Assembly (NCBI GenBank): GCA_020639255.1
Contig: JACKGZ010000008.1
Location: forward strand, 95,981-159,980
DNA length: 64,000 bases
DNA from: Phycisphaera sp.
Lineage (GTDB): Bacteria; Planctomycetota; Phycisphaerae; Phycisphaerales; UBA1924
Direction of reading: 5' to 3'
Part shown: positions 36,381-44,638 of the stretch, piece by piece
Position numbering within the stretch: position 1 is the first letter of the stretch
Layout of the letters: every line of letters begins with the position of its first letter
The notes under the pieces: generated by a model
What the model was told of the DNA's origin: nothing
The model's database searches: none
What the model saw: only the letters and a program-made list of their open reading frames with translations
Program-made: the position numbers and the translations under genes

Positions 36381-38756
36381 TCAGAGATAACGACCTGTCA
36401 GCTTGTGAGCCTTGAGTACCTCGCTCCGGCTCAGTAGCGGCATCCGTACCACATCCTTCAGGTGAGGCTCAACCATCGCCCTGAATTGGACCTGCTGCTC
36501 CGCAATCGGGAGCATCGCGTCGATCACGCTCAGCCCCCGCTCGTCCACCAGCCGCTCGTATTCCTCGTAGATCCGGCCCTGGAAAAGGCGGAAGCTCTGG
36601 TACGGATCCTCACTCAAGCCGAGGTCCATACCAGCCTCGTAGTACTTGAGCTCGGGCCGGCCGTGCAGGATCCGACCCAGCGCGACCTCTAGCGGCAAAC
36701 GGAAGTACACCGCCAGGTTCGGCTTGGGTGCGAAGCGGTACATCCGACGCACGTAGTCGCGGTCCATCCCGCGCGCCGCGTCACGCGCGAAGGCCGTGTA
36801 GATATACCGGTCCGCGAACACCACGCCGCCCGCCCGAAGCGAGGGCAGGATCTCGCCTTCGAACCGGTCGGCGAAGTCGGCCGCGTGGATCAGCGAGAAC
36901 GTGAGCGGGCTCAGCTGACGAGTCGCCTTGCCACGCTTGGTCGTCTCACGCACCAGATCCGACGAGTTCCACTCGCTGAAGTATGAGCAGTAGCCGAGCG
37001 AGGCGACCCACTTTTTCAGCAGGTCCATCTGCGTGCTCTTGCCAGAGCCGTCTAGACCCTCCACCACGATCAGCGTGCCGGGCAGCGGCTCTTCCATGTA
37101 GTTCTTGAAGGGCATCCGACGCGACTGGGGCTTGCCGGTCTCCGTCCCGCTCGTATCGAACCAGCGGATCACCGGCTCAAGCTCGAACACGCTCGCGATC
37201 AGGTCCGCCTTCCGCTGTGCGCCCTCGATGCACGCCACCGGGTTCGTCTTGCTGTGTGCCAGGACGCGCAGCGTCTTGTCCTCGAGCTCGATCTGGACGC
37301 TCTCCACGTCGCGCGTGTGCGTGCGGTCGAGCCCGTCGGCCACCCGCAGCACCGCAGCGAGGTGCCTCGCCGCGTCCTGGTTCTCGCTCGAAAGCCGCTG
37401 GAATTCCTCGTGGTCCTTGCTGGGCAGGCTCTTGCGGTGGTAGCGGGCCACAACCGCGATCAACTCGATCTCCTCCTGCGTGAACCCCGCCAGCCCGCTG
37501 TGGATGATCAGGTGGTAGCTGTGCCGGTGGTGACGCGTGTAGTTCATCACCATGCCCACGTCGCGCAGGATTGCCGCGGCTTCAAGGATCTCACGGTTGC
37601 GCTTGTGATTCGGGATGAGTTCCAAATCAGCCAGCTGGTCGTAGATGCTGGTCGCCAGCTTGGAGACGTGGATCGCCCCCGGGATGTTCACGCCGCAACG
37701 GTCCGCGAATTCGATCGCCGTCGCCAGTGTGGGCAGCGCACCGGCCGCCACCGCCGACGAAGCGCCCGCCAGCTCGTCGATCATCTCCAGGATGATCCCG
37801 TCGCGCACGCCGCGGTCGTGCACGCGCACTCGGTCGACCTTGAGTGCCTCCATCAACCCCTCGGCGATCGCCAGTCCCGCCACGATGATGTCGTTGCGGT
37901 CCGAACTCAGACCCTGGATCGAATCGCGCTTCTCAACAGGCAGCGCGGTCAGCTGATCGATGAAGTCGCGCACCTCGGCCAGCGTCACCTCGTGCCCGCG
38001 TGTCGAGCTTGGCACCAGCCCGAACGTCTCCGTGCCCGGCTGCGAACGCAGGCTCATGGCCGCCAGCGTCGTGATCGTCCCGCCCGTGCCCACCAGCATT
38101 TCGGGCATCTTCTCGATGCGTTTGGTCTCCTCGCGGATCGCGTCCTTCACGAACGCACGCAGCTCCTTGAGTGACTTGCCCTCGCCGGGCCCGCACGACC
38201 CGAACTGCTCCGTCAGGCGGACCGCGCCAAGCCGCAGCGGGTGCACCGTGGCGATCTTGCCATCGTCCAGCGTCACCAGCTCGGTGCTCCCGCCGCCGAG
38301 GTCGGCCACCGCGATGGACTTGCCGGCAAGGTCGAGCTCCCCCGCCACCGATCGGCAGGCAAGCTCCGCCTCACGCTCGGCGCTGATCACCTCGACCTTG
38401 TGACCCGTCCGGGTCGTGATCATGTCGATGAATTCGTTCTTGTTTTCTGCGTCTCGCACCGCAGCCGTCGCCACGATGCGTAGACGCCGCACACCGAAGC
38501 CCTTGGCGATCTCGCACATGTGCGCCACGGCGTCCACGGCAGCGGCCATCGCGTCCGGGTCCAGCTTGCCCGGCTCGGCCGACTTGCGACCAAGCCTGGG
38601 CATCGCCTTCTCGTCGTCGATCACCCGGTACCCGCCCGACCTTGGCGCGTCGGCGATCACCAGCCGGACCGTGTTCGTCCCGACATCGATCGCAGCGAGA
38701 CGCGACGCTCGCTGACCCGAAGTGACACGCGGGAACTCGTAAGAGAGCATCGTCAT
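36381..38756 (-). CDS. Ppx/GppA phosphatase fused to a thymidylate kinase domain
   Basis: 791 residues. The N-terminal 1-310 is the actin-like Ppx/GppA fold: LAAIDVGTNTVRLVIAD, VATAAVRDAENK, VADLGGGSTELV, VGTGGTITTLAAM. Residues about 320-540 are the HD-type helical region of Ppx (ILRDVGMVMNYTRHHRHSYHLI, VARYHRK). From about 560 there is a thymidylate kinase-like domain with intact Walker A (VVEGLDGSGKSTQ), the DRY motif (FADRYIYTAF) and a C-terminal helix region. The joining of exopolyphosphatase/guanosine pentaphosphate phosphatase with a P-loop nucleotide kinase suggests a polyphosphate/(p)ppGpp-linked nucleotide reaction; this is inference. It follows the second kinase by 3 bases. Confidence 0.88.
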   Translation of the reverse strand: MTMLSYEFPRVTSGQRASRLAAIDVGTNTVRLVIADAPRSGGYRVIDDEKAMPRLGRKSAEPGKLDPDAMAAAVDAVAHMCEIAKGFGVRRLRIVATAAVRDAENKNEFIDMITTRTGHKVEVISAEREAELACRSVAGELDLAGKSIAVADLGGGSTELVTLDDGKIATVHPLRLGAVRLTEQFGSCGPGEGKSLKELRAFVKDAIREETKRIEKMPEMLVGTGGTITTLAAMSLRSQPGTETFGLVPSSTRGHEVTLAEVRDFIDQLTALPVEKRDSIQGLSSDRNDIIVAGLAIAEGLMEALKVDRVRVHDRGVRDGIILEMIDELAGASSAVAAGALPTLATAIEFADRCGVNIPGAIHVSKLATSIYDQLADLELIPNHKRNREILEAAAILRDVGMVMNYTRHHRHSYHLIIHSGLAGFTQEEIELIAVVARYHRKSLPSKDHEEFQRLSSENQDAARHLAAVLRVADGLDRTHTRDVESVQIELEDKTLRVLAHSKTNPVACIEGAQRKADLIASVFELEPVIRWFDTSGTETGKPQSRRMPFKNYMEEPLPGTLIVVEGLDGSGKSTQMDLLKKWVASLGYCSYFSEWNSSDLVRETTKRGKATRQLSPLTFSLIHAADFADRFEGEILPSLRAGGVVFADRYIYTAFARDAARGMDRDYVRRMYRFAPKPNLAVYFRLPLEVALGRILHGRPELKYYEAGMDLGLSEDPYQSFRLFQGRIYEEYERLVDERGLSVIDAMLPIAEQQVQFRAMVEPHLKDVVRMPLLSRSEVLKAHKLTGRYL

Positions 38757-38759
38757 GGC

Positions 38760-39545
38760 TCAGCCCTCCTCCTTCTTGATCGCCGAGCTGGGTCGAACAC
38801 CCGTCTGGTGCAGCACCCGTTTGATCGCCTTCTGTAGGTCACCGAACACGTGGTTCATGTCGCGATTGGCATCGATCCGCACCAGCTCGAACCGCTCGAC
38901 CAGCGAATCGAACACCCGCAGCACTCGCTCCTGGTACTTCATGAATGAGCCGTAGATATCGCGCTCCTCGATGAAGTCCATCCCTGACTCCCAGTAGTCG
39001 AACCCGCCTCCCGCCAGCACACGAGGGATCAGGTTCTGCACCTCGACATCGAGGTAGATCACCGCGTCCGGGATCGGCGCAAAGCGGTAGATGTCCTCGA
39101 CCCACTCCGGGTCCGATCCACGCACGATCGAACGCGCCAGCGAGGCATAGATATACCGGTCTGTCAGCACCACAAAGCCCGCCCGAAGCGCCGGGATGAT
39201 CTCGTTCTCCACCCGATCGGCAAAGTCCGTCGCGTAGAAGAGGTCCATCGTCAGTGGACCCAGCGTGTGGCCCTCCTTCGCGCGACGCAGTCCCTCGCCG
39301 GCCAGGCCCGAACGCGTCAGCGCCGAGCGGACGACCCCGTAGCCGTCGTTTTCGAGCCATTCGTGCAAGAGGGCGATGTGCGTCGATCGCCCGACCCGGT
39401 CGGTGCCCTCGACGCAGATCAGTGCGCCCGGGTACTCGCTCGTGTCCACCGGGCCGGAGCCCGTGAAGGCGTACTGCTGACCGTACGAAAGACCGCGGAA
39501 ACCGGTCTCCTCGCGCGTGTCTGTGGATGTGGGTGTCGGTTGCAT
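38760..39545 (-). CDS. Thymidylate kinase-like protein with altered Walker A
   Basis: 261 residues, homologous to the kinase half of the neighbouring fusion. The Walker A reads EGTDRVGRSTH, so the essential P-loop lysine is replaced by arginine, while the DRY motif (LTDRYIYASLARS) and the pattern DLFYATDFADRVENEIIPALR are retained. A ~30-residue N-terminal extension (to about ALICVEG) is unlike classical Tmk. It may be catalytically weak or a regulatory partner of the fused kinase. Read in the operon order ftsY, this gene, Ppx-kinase. Confidence 0.8.
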   Translation of the reverse strand: MQPTPTSTDTREETGFRGLSYGQQYAFTGSGPVDTSEYPGALICVEGTDRVGRSTHIALLHEWLENDGYGVVRSALTRSGLAGEGLRRAKEGHTLGPLTMDLFYATDFADRVENEIIPALRAGFVVLTDRYIYASLARSIVRGSDPEWVEDIYRFAPIPDAVIYLDVEVQNLIPRVLAGGGFDYWESGMDFIEERDIYGSFMKYQERVLRVFDSLVERFELVRIDANRDMNHVFGDLQKAIKRVLHQTGVRPSSAIKKEEG

Positions 39546-39586
39546 GGCGTCTCCGAGTGGTCTCGGATGATGATAGACGCCCGCCC

Positions 39587-39614
39587 GAAGAGTCCCCGCT
39601 TTCGCGGTCTCTTC
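39587..39614 (-). terminator. Hairpin at the ftsY stop codon
   Basis: GAAGAG and CTCTTC pair, with an inner CCGC/GCGG stem and loop TTTC, overlapping the ftsY stop. No U-tract follows on the minus strand, so it may be a weak terminator or an mRNA stability element between ftsY and the kinase gene. Confidence 0.3.
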
Positions 39615-40548
39615 ACTCGGCGTTTACGCTTTCTTCAAACATCGCCTCGACGAACCGATCCGGGTCGAATGGCTGCACATCCTCGGGGGTCTCTCCCACG
39701 CCGATCAGCTTCACCGGGATGTCCGTCTGCTGCCGGATCGCCACCACCATCCCGCCGCGAGCCGTCCCGTCGAGCTTGGACAGGAAGATCCCGGTCACGC
39801 CAGCCGCCTCGGCGAAGCCCTCGGCCTGACGCAGCGCGTTCTGACCGGCCGTCGCGTCGAGCACCAGCAGCACCTCGTGGGGCGCACCGGGGATCTGCTT
39901 CGTTGCGACCCGTTTGATCTTTGAGAGCTGATCCATCAGCCCCGCCTGGGTCTGCAAGCGACCGGCCGTGTCGAGGATGATGACATCCACGCCGCGTGCC
40001 GCTCCGGCCGAGCACGCATCGAACGCCACCGCAGCCGGGTCGCTGCCCTCCTGGCCCTTGACGATATCGACCCCGAGACGTTCCGCCCAGATCTCAAGCT
40101 GGCGCACCGCACCAGCCCGGAATGTGTCGCACGCGCCCAGAAGCACGCTTTTGCCCTCGGTCGAGAACTGGCTCGCGATCTTGGCGATGCTCGTCGTCTT
40201 CCCCGCACCATTGACACCTGTGACAAGCACGACCGTCGGACCGCTCTCGGCAAGATTCAGGCGCCGATCCTGTTCCGGCCACATCGCCTTGATCTCTTGC
40301 TTGAGAAACTCCAGCGCATCCTCGCCCTTGGTCATCTCGCCCTTGCGGTAGGAGGTCCGGATGCCCTCGCTGAGCGCTCGTGCCGCGCCCACGCCCACGT
40401 CGGCCCGGATGAGCCTCGCCTCGATCTCTTCGATCAATTCCTCATCGAGCTTGCGCCCACGCAGCAGCGAGACCATCCCCCCGAGGCTTTGCCGCGTCTT
40501 GGCCAGGCCCGAGCGGAGCTTGCTGACAACGCTCTTAAAGATCGCCAT
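39613..40548 (-). CDS. ftsY: Signal recognition particle receptor FtsY
   Basis: 311 residues: a short N-domain (from about 20) and the SRP-type GTPase: VVLVTGVNGAGKTTSIAKIA (G1), LLGACDTFRAGAVRQLEIWA (G2), DVIILDTAGRLQTQAGLMDQL (G3), SKLDGTARGG (G4) and KLIGVGETPEDVQPFDPDRF. No long acidic A-domain; many bacteria have a short form. It brings ribosomes with SRP to the membrane translocon. Four bases after nusB, so operonic with ribH and nusB. Confidence 0.96.
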   Translation of the reverse strand: MAIFKSVVSKLRSGLAKTRQSLGGMVSLLRGRKLDEELIEEIEARLIRADVGVGAARALSEGIRTSYRKGEMTKGEDALEFLKQEIKAMWPEQDRRLNLAESGPTVVLVTGVNGAGKTTSIAKIASQFSTEGKSVLLGACDTFRAGAVRQLEIWAERLGVDIVKGQEGSDPAAVAFDACSAGAARGVDVIILDTAGRLQTQAGLMDQLSKIKRVATKQIPGAPHEVLLVLDATAGQNALRQAEGFAEAAGVTGIFLSKLDGTARGGMVVAIRQQTDIPVKLIGVGETPEDVQPFDPDRFVEAMFEESVNAE

Positions 40549-40551
40549 CGC

Positions 40552-41004
40552 CTACGACCCCGCCTCTTCGCTCGCCGCTTCGGCCGCAGCCGGATTGCTT
40601 TCCAGCACACGCTTGAGCAGCTTGTCGAGGATCGCGTTGATGAACGCGGGAGACTTCTCCGTGCTGAACTCTTTGGCCAGCTTCACAGCCTCGGCGACGG
40701 CGGCCTTGGGCGGCGTCGTACCGTGGGTCATCTCATAATGCGCGAGCCTCAGGAGTGCCCTATCCACCGCGGGCTGGCGGTGCACGGGCCACTCGGGCGC
40801 GAGCTCGGCGACCGCATCGTCGGCGGGGCCTCGGTTCTCGAACGCCTTGCTCGCAAGCGTCAATGCCTTGTCTACCTCGCCGGGCTTGACGTCCTCGTCG
40901 ATGTCGATCGACGCGCGGACGCGGTCGAGTTCGGCGTCCTTGACCGCGTCGAGCTGGTACAGAGCTTGAAAAGCGAGTCGTCGGATAAGTCGAGGCGTGG
41001 CCAT
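40552..41004 (-). CDS. nusB: Transcription antitermination protein NusB
   Basis: 150 residues, all-alpha NusB fold: RRLAFQALYQLDAV at the N-terminus, PAVDRALLRLAHYEM and PPKAAVAEAVKLAKEFSTEKSPAFINAILDKLLK in short motif blocks at the C-terminal half. It takes part in rRNA antitermination complexes with NusE. It follows ribH by 7 bases, a frequent pairing in bacteria, which supports the call. Confidence 0.93.
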   Translation of the reverse strand: MATPRLIRRLAFQALYQLDAVKDAELDRVRASIDIDEDVKPGEVDKALTLASKAFENRGPADDAVAELAPEWPVHRQPAVDRALLRLAHYEMTHGTTPPKAAVAEAVKLAKEFSTEKSPAFINAILDKLLKRVLESNPAAAEAASEEAGS

Positions 41005-41011
41005 ACGTCAG

Positions 41012-41527
41012 TCAGTTCCCGGCTTTGTCTTGTGGAAGAATCGTGTCCAGACGCTCAACTTCGCACGGACGCCCCTGCGCCACCGCGCGGCCTATCGCGT
41101 CCATCATCCCGAGCGTGTCCATCAGCGCTGCCGCCGCTTCGGCGCCTTTGTTCCCCTTCGCCCCGCCCGACCGTGCGTTCGCATGATCCGAGGTCTCGGC
41201 TGTAATCAGTCCGAACGCCACGGGCACGCCTGTCTCGACGGTGATCTTGGTGATGCCCTGGGCGACGGCCTCGGCGATGTAGCGGTCGTGCAACGTCTCG
41301 CCGTGGATCAGGCATCCGAGCGCCACCACCCCCCTGTACGCCCCGCTGCGGGCCGCCGCGTTCGACAGAGCCGTCAGCTCGAACGCCCCTGGTGCCTCGA
41401 TGACCGCGATCCGGTCTGCCGGCACGCCGCGACGCTCGATCTCGGCCTGGGCTCCCTCGAGCAGGCGCGTAGTCACCGACCGGTTGTACCGGCTCACCAC
41501 GATCGCGACGGGCGAAGTCTGCTGCAT
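41012..41527 (-). CDS. ribH: 6,7-dimethyl-8-ribityllumazine synthase
   Basis: 171 residues from ATG at 41527 (the open frame to 41611 overlaps the divergent gene). Features: IVVSRYNRSVTTRLLEGA, APGAFELTALSNAA, GVVALGCLIHGETLHDRYIAEAVAQGI with the catalytic His region, and PVAFGLITAETSDHANARSG with KGAEAA. It condenses the pyrimidine and butanone phosphate in riboflavin synthesis; forms icosahedral or pentameric complexes. First gene of ribH-nusB-ftsY. Confidence 0.94.
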   Translation of the reverse strand: MQQTSPVAIVVSRYNRSVTTRLLEGAQAEIERRGVPADRIAVIEAPGAFELTALSNAAARSGAYRGVVALGCLIHGETLHDRYIAEAVAQGITKITVETGVPVAFGLITAETSDHANARSGGAKGNKGAEAAAALMDTLGMMDAIGRAVAQGRPCEVERLDTILPQDKAGN

Positions 41528-41565
41528 AGACGCGATGGTAGGCCCCGGGGACGTAGGATCCGCCC

Positions 41566-42546
41566 ATGCGAGGTCTGATCCAGCGAGTGGCCCCCGTGCT
41601 CCAACTGACACGGGTGACGGGAGCGTTCTCCGCGGTCGCCAATGTCTGGTTCGTCATCGTTTGGACGAGAGCCTTCGAACAGGAACCCGGCACCACGCAG
41701 ATCGATGAACGGTCGATCTGGTTTCTCCTGGCCGGCGGCGCCGTCGCCGCACTCGGGCTCTACGCATTCGGCGCTGCCCTCAATGACATCCTCGACGCCA
41801 AGCGTGACCGCACGCTCCGCCCCAACCGCCCGCTCGCGGCCGAACGCATTTCCGAAGAGATCGCTATGAGCGTGGTGATCGGGACGCTGGTCTGCGCGAT
41901 CCTCGGCGCGTTGGTGCTGGGCGCCGAAGCCGTCACGCTCACCGCGGTCGCTGCCATCGGGATCACGATCTACAACGTCGCGGGCAAGTTCGTGCCCGCC
42001 ATCGGCCTGCCGGTGCTGGCGCTCGTCTACGCGGGACACATGCTCGCGCCCAACCACAGGCTTGTCTTCACCCTGCCTGTCTGGCTTGTGATGACACACG
42101 CCATGGTCGTCGGCGGGCTCGCGCACACGATGGAACACCGCGTGCCCAGGCTCAGCTCGCGGGCGGTCCTCTTCGCGATCGCCGGCTGGGCCGCGTGCTC
42201 GGCCGTGCTTCTTGCGCACGGAACCGCGCAGAGCCATGGCGCCGGCATCTGGCCCAGCTGGGTGCCGTGGCAGGCTGTGCTATGGATCGGGACCACTGCG
42301 ATCGTTTTCTCACTCGTCTGCTACCGACGTGTCCGCAGGCTCGGGTTCAATGAGCGATCGGGCGAGAAAGTCCGCCGCTACGGCACGCTCTGGCCCGCCG
42401 TCTACGCATGCGCCTGGCTTGTCGGCGCTGGCAAGCTCACGAGCGCCTGGCCCCTTATCGCGCTGCTCGTAATGGGCGTCCTGGGCATGACCATTCTGCG
42501 CGAGGCGTACGCGATGGTCGAAGATCCGATCGAATTCCGCCGGTGA
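41566..42546 (+). CDS. UbiA-family prenyltransferase
   Basis: 326 residues, eight or nine hydrophobic segments. The first aspartate motif reads NDILDAKRDRTLRPNRPLAA, the NDxxDxxxD...RPL signature of UbiA enzymes; a GKFVPAIGLP...LAPN loop follows where the second motif should lie, but the second DxxxD is not clear. It may transfer a prenyl chain in quinone, heme or lipid synthesis; no neighbour identifies the acceptor. Divergent from ribH by 38 bases and convergent with the MlaE gene. Confidence 0.8.
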   Translation: MRGLIQRVAPVLQLTRVTGAFSAVANVWFVIVWTRAFEQEPGTTQIDERSIWFLLAGGAVAALGLYAFGAALNDILDAKRDRTLRPNRPLAAERISEEIAMSVVIGTLVCAILGALVLGAEAVTLTAVAAIGITIYNVAGKFVPAIGLPVLALVYAGHMLAPNHRLVFTLPVWLVMTHAMVVGGLAHTMEHRVPRLSSRAVLFAIAGWAACSAVLLAHGTAQSHGAGIWPSWVPWQAVLWIGTTAIVFSLVCYRRVRRLGFNERSGEKVRRYGTLWPAVYACAWLVGAGKLTSAWPLIALLVMGVLGMTILREAYAMVEDPIEFRR

Positions 42547-42549
42547 GCC

Positions 42550-42568
42550 TGCACTTTTGTGCGGGGTT
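42550..42568. terminator. Bidirectional hairpin between convergent UbiA and MlaE genes
   Basis: CCTGCAC and GTGCGGG pair (7 bp, one wobble) around a TTTT loop in the short gap between the two stop codons. Weak and without a clear U-tract. Confidence 0.3.
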
Positions 42569-43404
42569 CAGTTGAGCTTGAAGATGAAGAAAATCGCGGT
42601 GAAGATCGAGTCGGCGATGATGATCGAGACGAGACACTGAACCACGGTATCGGTCGTGGCGCGTCCCACACCCGCGGCTCCGCCCGAGGTCTTGAGGCCG
42701 TTGGCGCAGGCGATCGCGCCGATGAGCGCGCCGAAAATGCCCGCCTTGATCATCCCAGTCCAGAAGTCGACGCCCTTGAGCTGGTCGAGCATGTTGCTCC
42801 AAAAGATCGAATAGGGGATTGCAAGCACGAGCCGCGAGATCAGCATTGCGCCCAGCACCGCGACCATGTTTGAGATGACCGCGAGCGAGAACATGCTCAG
42901 GATCGAGGCGATGAGCCTGGGCACCACCAGGAAACGCACCGGGTCGAGCGCGTGGACCTCGAGGGCCTCGATCTCCTCGCCCACCACCATCGTTCCGAGT
43001 TCGGCCGCGATGGCGGCCCCAGCAAAGCCCGTGAGCACGATCGCGGCCATGAGTGGCCCAAGCTCACGTAAAACAGCCACACCGATGATGTTCGCCACGA
43101 GCTGCCGCGAACCGAACTGATCCAGCGGGGGCGCCATGTTGAGTGCGAGGATCAGCCCCACGCTGAACGACACGAGCGAGACGATGAAGATCGACCGCAC
43201 ACCGATTCGGATGATCTGCGTGCTGATCGCGCCCGTGCCCATCCGCTTGCGGTTCTTGAAGTTCCGCAGGAACCATCGCAGCGCCTCGATAACGAGCAGC
43301 AGGACCGACCCCGTATGCGTCACGATGTCGATGGCGTGCCCGCCCAGCTTGTAGACGGGTGCGAGGATCGCCGGCGGCGCGGGTTGGGAGGGCTGCTCGC
43401 TCAA
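42568..43404 (-). CDS. mlaE: MlaE-family ABC transporter permease
   Basis: 278 residues. MlaE/YrbE features: GTGAISTQIIRIGVRSIFIV, then GLILALNMAPPLDQFGSRQL, REL.P.M.AIVLTGFAGAAIAAELGTM, EEIEALEVHALDPVRFLVVPR, and a five-helix membrane fold. It is the permease of the lipid-transport (Mla) ABC system that moves phospholipids between the membranes. The MlaF ATPase and MlaD are not in this window. It sits 3 bases after the STAS gene, which may supply the MlaB-like partner. Confidence 0.92.
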   Translation of the reverse strand: MSEQPSQPAPPAILAPVYKLGGHAIDIVTHTGSVLLLVIEALRWFLRNFKNRKRMGTGAISTQIIRIGVRSIFIVSLVSFSVGLILALNMAPPLDQFGSRQLVANIIGVAVLRELGPLMAAIVLTGFAGAAIAAELGTMVVGEEIEALEVHALDPVRFLVVPRLIASILSMFSLAVISNMVAVLGAMLISRLVLAIPYSIFWSNMLDQLKGVDFWTGMIKAGIFGALIGAIACANGLKTSGGAAGVGRATTDTVVQCLVSIIIADSIFTAIFFIFKLN

Positions 43405-43407
43405 GGA

Positions 43408-43755
43408 TCAGGCGCTCACGGCTTCGTCCAGCGTGGTTGTGATCGTGAAGAACTGATCGAGCCTGGCGATCTCGAAGATCGAGTGCACCCGGTCTGTCAG
43501 TGAGCACAGCACGAGCTTGGCGTTCGACTTCCGCGATAGCTGCATCGCCTCGACGAGCGTCGCCACGCCCGAGCTGTCCATGTACGACACACCCGACAGA
43601 TCGATGACGAGACGCTTGGGCTTATCGTCGAACGCTCTTCGGATGTCAGTACGCAGCGTGGGCGACCGGCTGAGGTCGATGTCGCCATCGGGTTTGAGGA
43701 TGGTTGTGCCGTCGCGGGATTCCCAGACGACTTCGAGTTCGTTCGGACTAGCCAT
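43408..43755 (-). CDS. STAS-domain protein (anti-sigma factor antagonist / MlaB-like)
   Basis: 115 residues of a single STAS fold: GDIDLSRSPTLRTDI, LVIDLSGVSYMDSSGVATLVEA with the usual phosphorylatable Ser in DSSGVA, LVLCSLTDRVHSIFEIARLD. Two readings: a partner-switching antagonist that is phosphorylated by the RsbW-like kinase directly upstream (overlap 8 bases), or an MlaB-type subunit of the Mla permease downstream. Both neighbours are on the same strand; the RsbW gene favours the former, the MlaE gene the latter. Confidence 0.9.
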   Translation of the reverse strand: MASPNELEVVWESRDGTTILKPDGDIDLSRSPTLRTDIRRAFDDKPKRLVIDLSGVSYMDSSGVATLVEAMQLSRKSNAKLVLCSLTDRVHSIFEIARLDQFFTITTTLDEAVSA

Positions 43756-44212
43756 TGGCGTGCTCCCGCGCGCTTGTGGGTTTCGGAGTGAGTGCCTTGG
43801 TCATGATGAGGCGCATGCCGACTTTCTCTCGGCGTTCGTAGACGACCGAGTCCATGACTTCCTTGATGATGTGTACGCCAAGCCCGCCGGGCTTGATGTC
43901 GTCGAGGTCTCGCCCGCAGATAGTATCGGGATCGATCTGCTTGGCTTCGTCCTCGACGACGATGCGGAGTCCGGGCACGCCCGGTTTGGCGTTGGGCCAG
44001 ATCGACATCCAGATGGGCTTGTCGAGCTGGCGACCGTAGCCGTGGTTGATGACGTTTGCCAAAGCCTCGTCGACGGCGAGCGCAATGCGCCCGGACTCGT
44101 CCTGCCTGAAGCCGAGACGCCGCGTGAGCCCGAGGACGAGCTCGCGCGCGCCAGCGAGGTACATCGGGTCGCTCAGGAGCCGAATCTCAACGGCGGGCTT
44201 CGTCTCGCTCAC
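43748..44212 (-). CDS. RsbW-like anti-sigma factor serine kinase (HATPase_c_2)
   Basis: 154 residues from GTG at 44212, overlapping the lipoprotein stop. Histidine-kinase-like ATPase fold of anti-sigma kinases: LAVDEALANVINHGYG (N-box) and LDDIKPGGLGVHIIKEVMDSVVY (G-box). It would bind a sigma factor or phosphorylate the STAS protein encoded 8 bases into its own 3' end. The SpoIIE-type phosphatase at 22.6-24.2 kb would be the opposing arm in such a switch; the sigma factor is not in this window. Confidence 0.9.
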   Translation of the reverse strand: MSETKPAVEIRLLSDPMYLAGARELVLGLTRRLGFRQDESGRIALAVDEALANVINHGYGRQLDKPIWMSIWPNAKPGVPGLRIVVEDEAKQIDPDTICGRDLDDIKPGGLGVHIIKEVMDSVVYERREKVGMRLIMTKALTPKPTSAREHANG

Positions 44213-44574
44213 AGACCGGCCCTCCCGGACGGCGCGTCCTTCTGACTGGTGTACCAGCTCGTCCATCGCTCTGCGGCCTCGCGTCGCTCGGTTTCATTCG
44301 CAGCCGGGTCGTAGCCGAAGTCTTCGCCCGTGATCTGCACGAGCGTGTCCGATGCGACAAGGCGCATGAGCGGATCATCGCTGGCGAGCATGCGGATCAG
44401 CGGCTCGACGGCGCTCTCGTCGTTGATCCGGCGGGCCTTGGCAACCGCCGCGAGACGGTCCTGCGGCACCGCTGAGTCGAAATCCGGCTTCACCTTCACC
44501 TTCGGAGCGCAGCCGACAGGCGTGCCCGTGAGCAGTGCGAATGTGAAGATGGACACGACGGTCGTCCTCAGCAT
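44209..44574 (-). CDS. Putative lipoprotein with HEAT-like repeat
   Basis: 121 residues. Signal peptide ending in LTGTPVGC, a lipobox-like LxGxPVGC that places a lipidated Cys at residue 22. The middle has a HEAT-like helix pair: DESAVEPLIRMLASDDPLMRLVASDTLVQI. It heads the rsbW-STAS-mlaE group, overlapping rsbW by 4 bases (GTGA). Function is not known; the surface anchoring and linkage suggest a sensor or Mla accessory protein. It is divergent from guaA by 64 bases. Confidence 0.75.
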   Translation of the reverse strand: MLRTTVVSIFTFALLTGTPVGCAPKVKVKPDFDSAVPQDRLAAVAKARRINDESAVEPLIRMLASDDPLMRLVASDTLVQITGEDFGYDPAANETERREAAERWTSWYTSQKDAPSGRAGL

Positions 44575-44638
44575 GGGTGAGATCCTAGAGTCTCCGTTTC
44601 CATCCCGCTTAGCCGTGGTTCAGGAGAAGGCCCCCATC

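Noticed and set aside
36367..36381. Small ACCCC/GGGGT hairpin at the stop of the Ppx-kinase gene
   Set aside because: Only 5 bp and without U-tract; a better terminator lies at 36286-36333.
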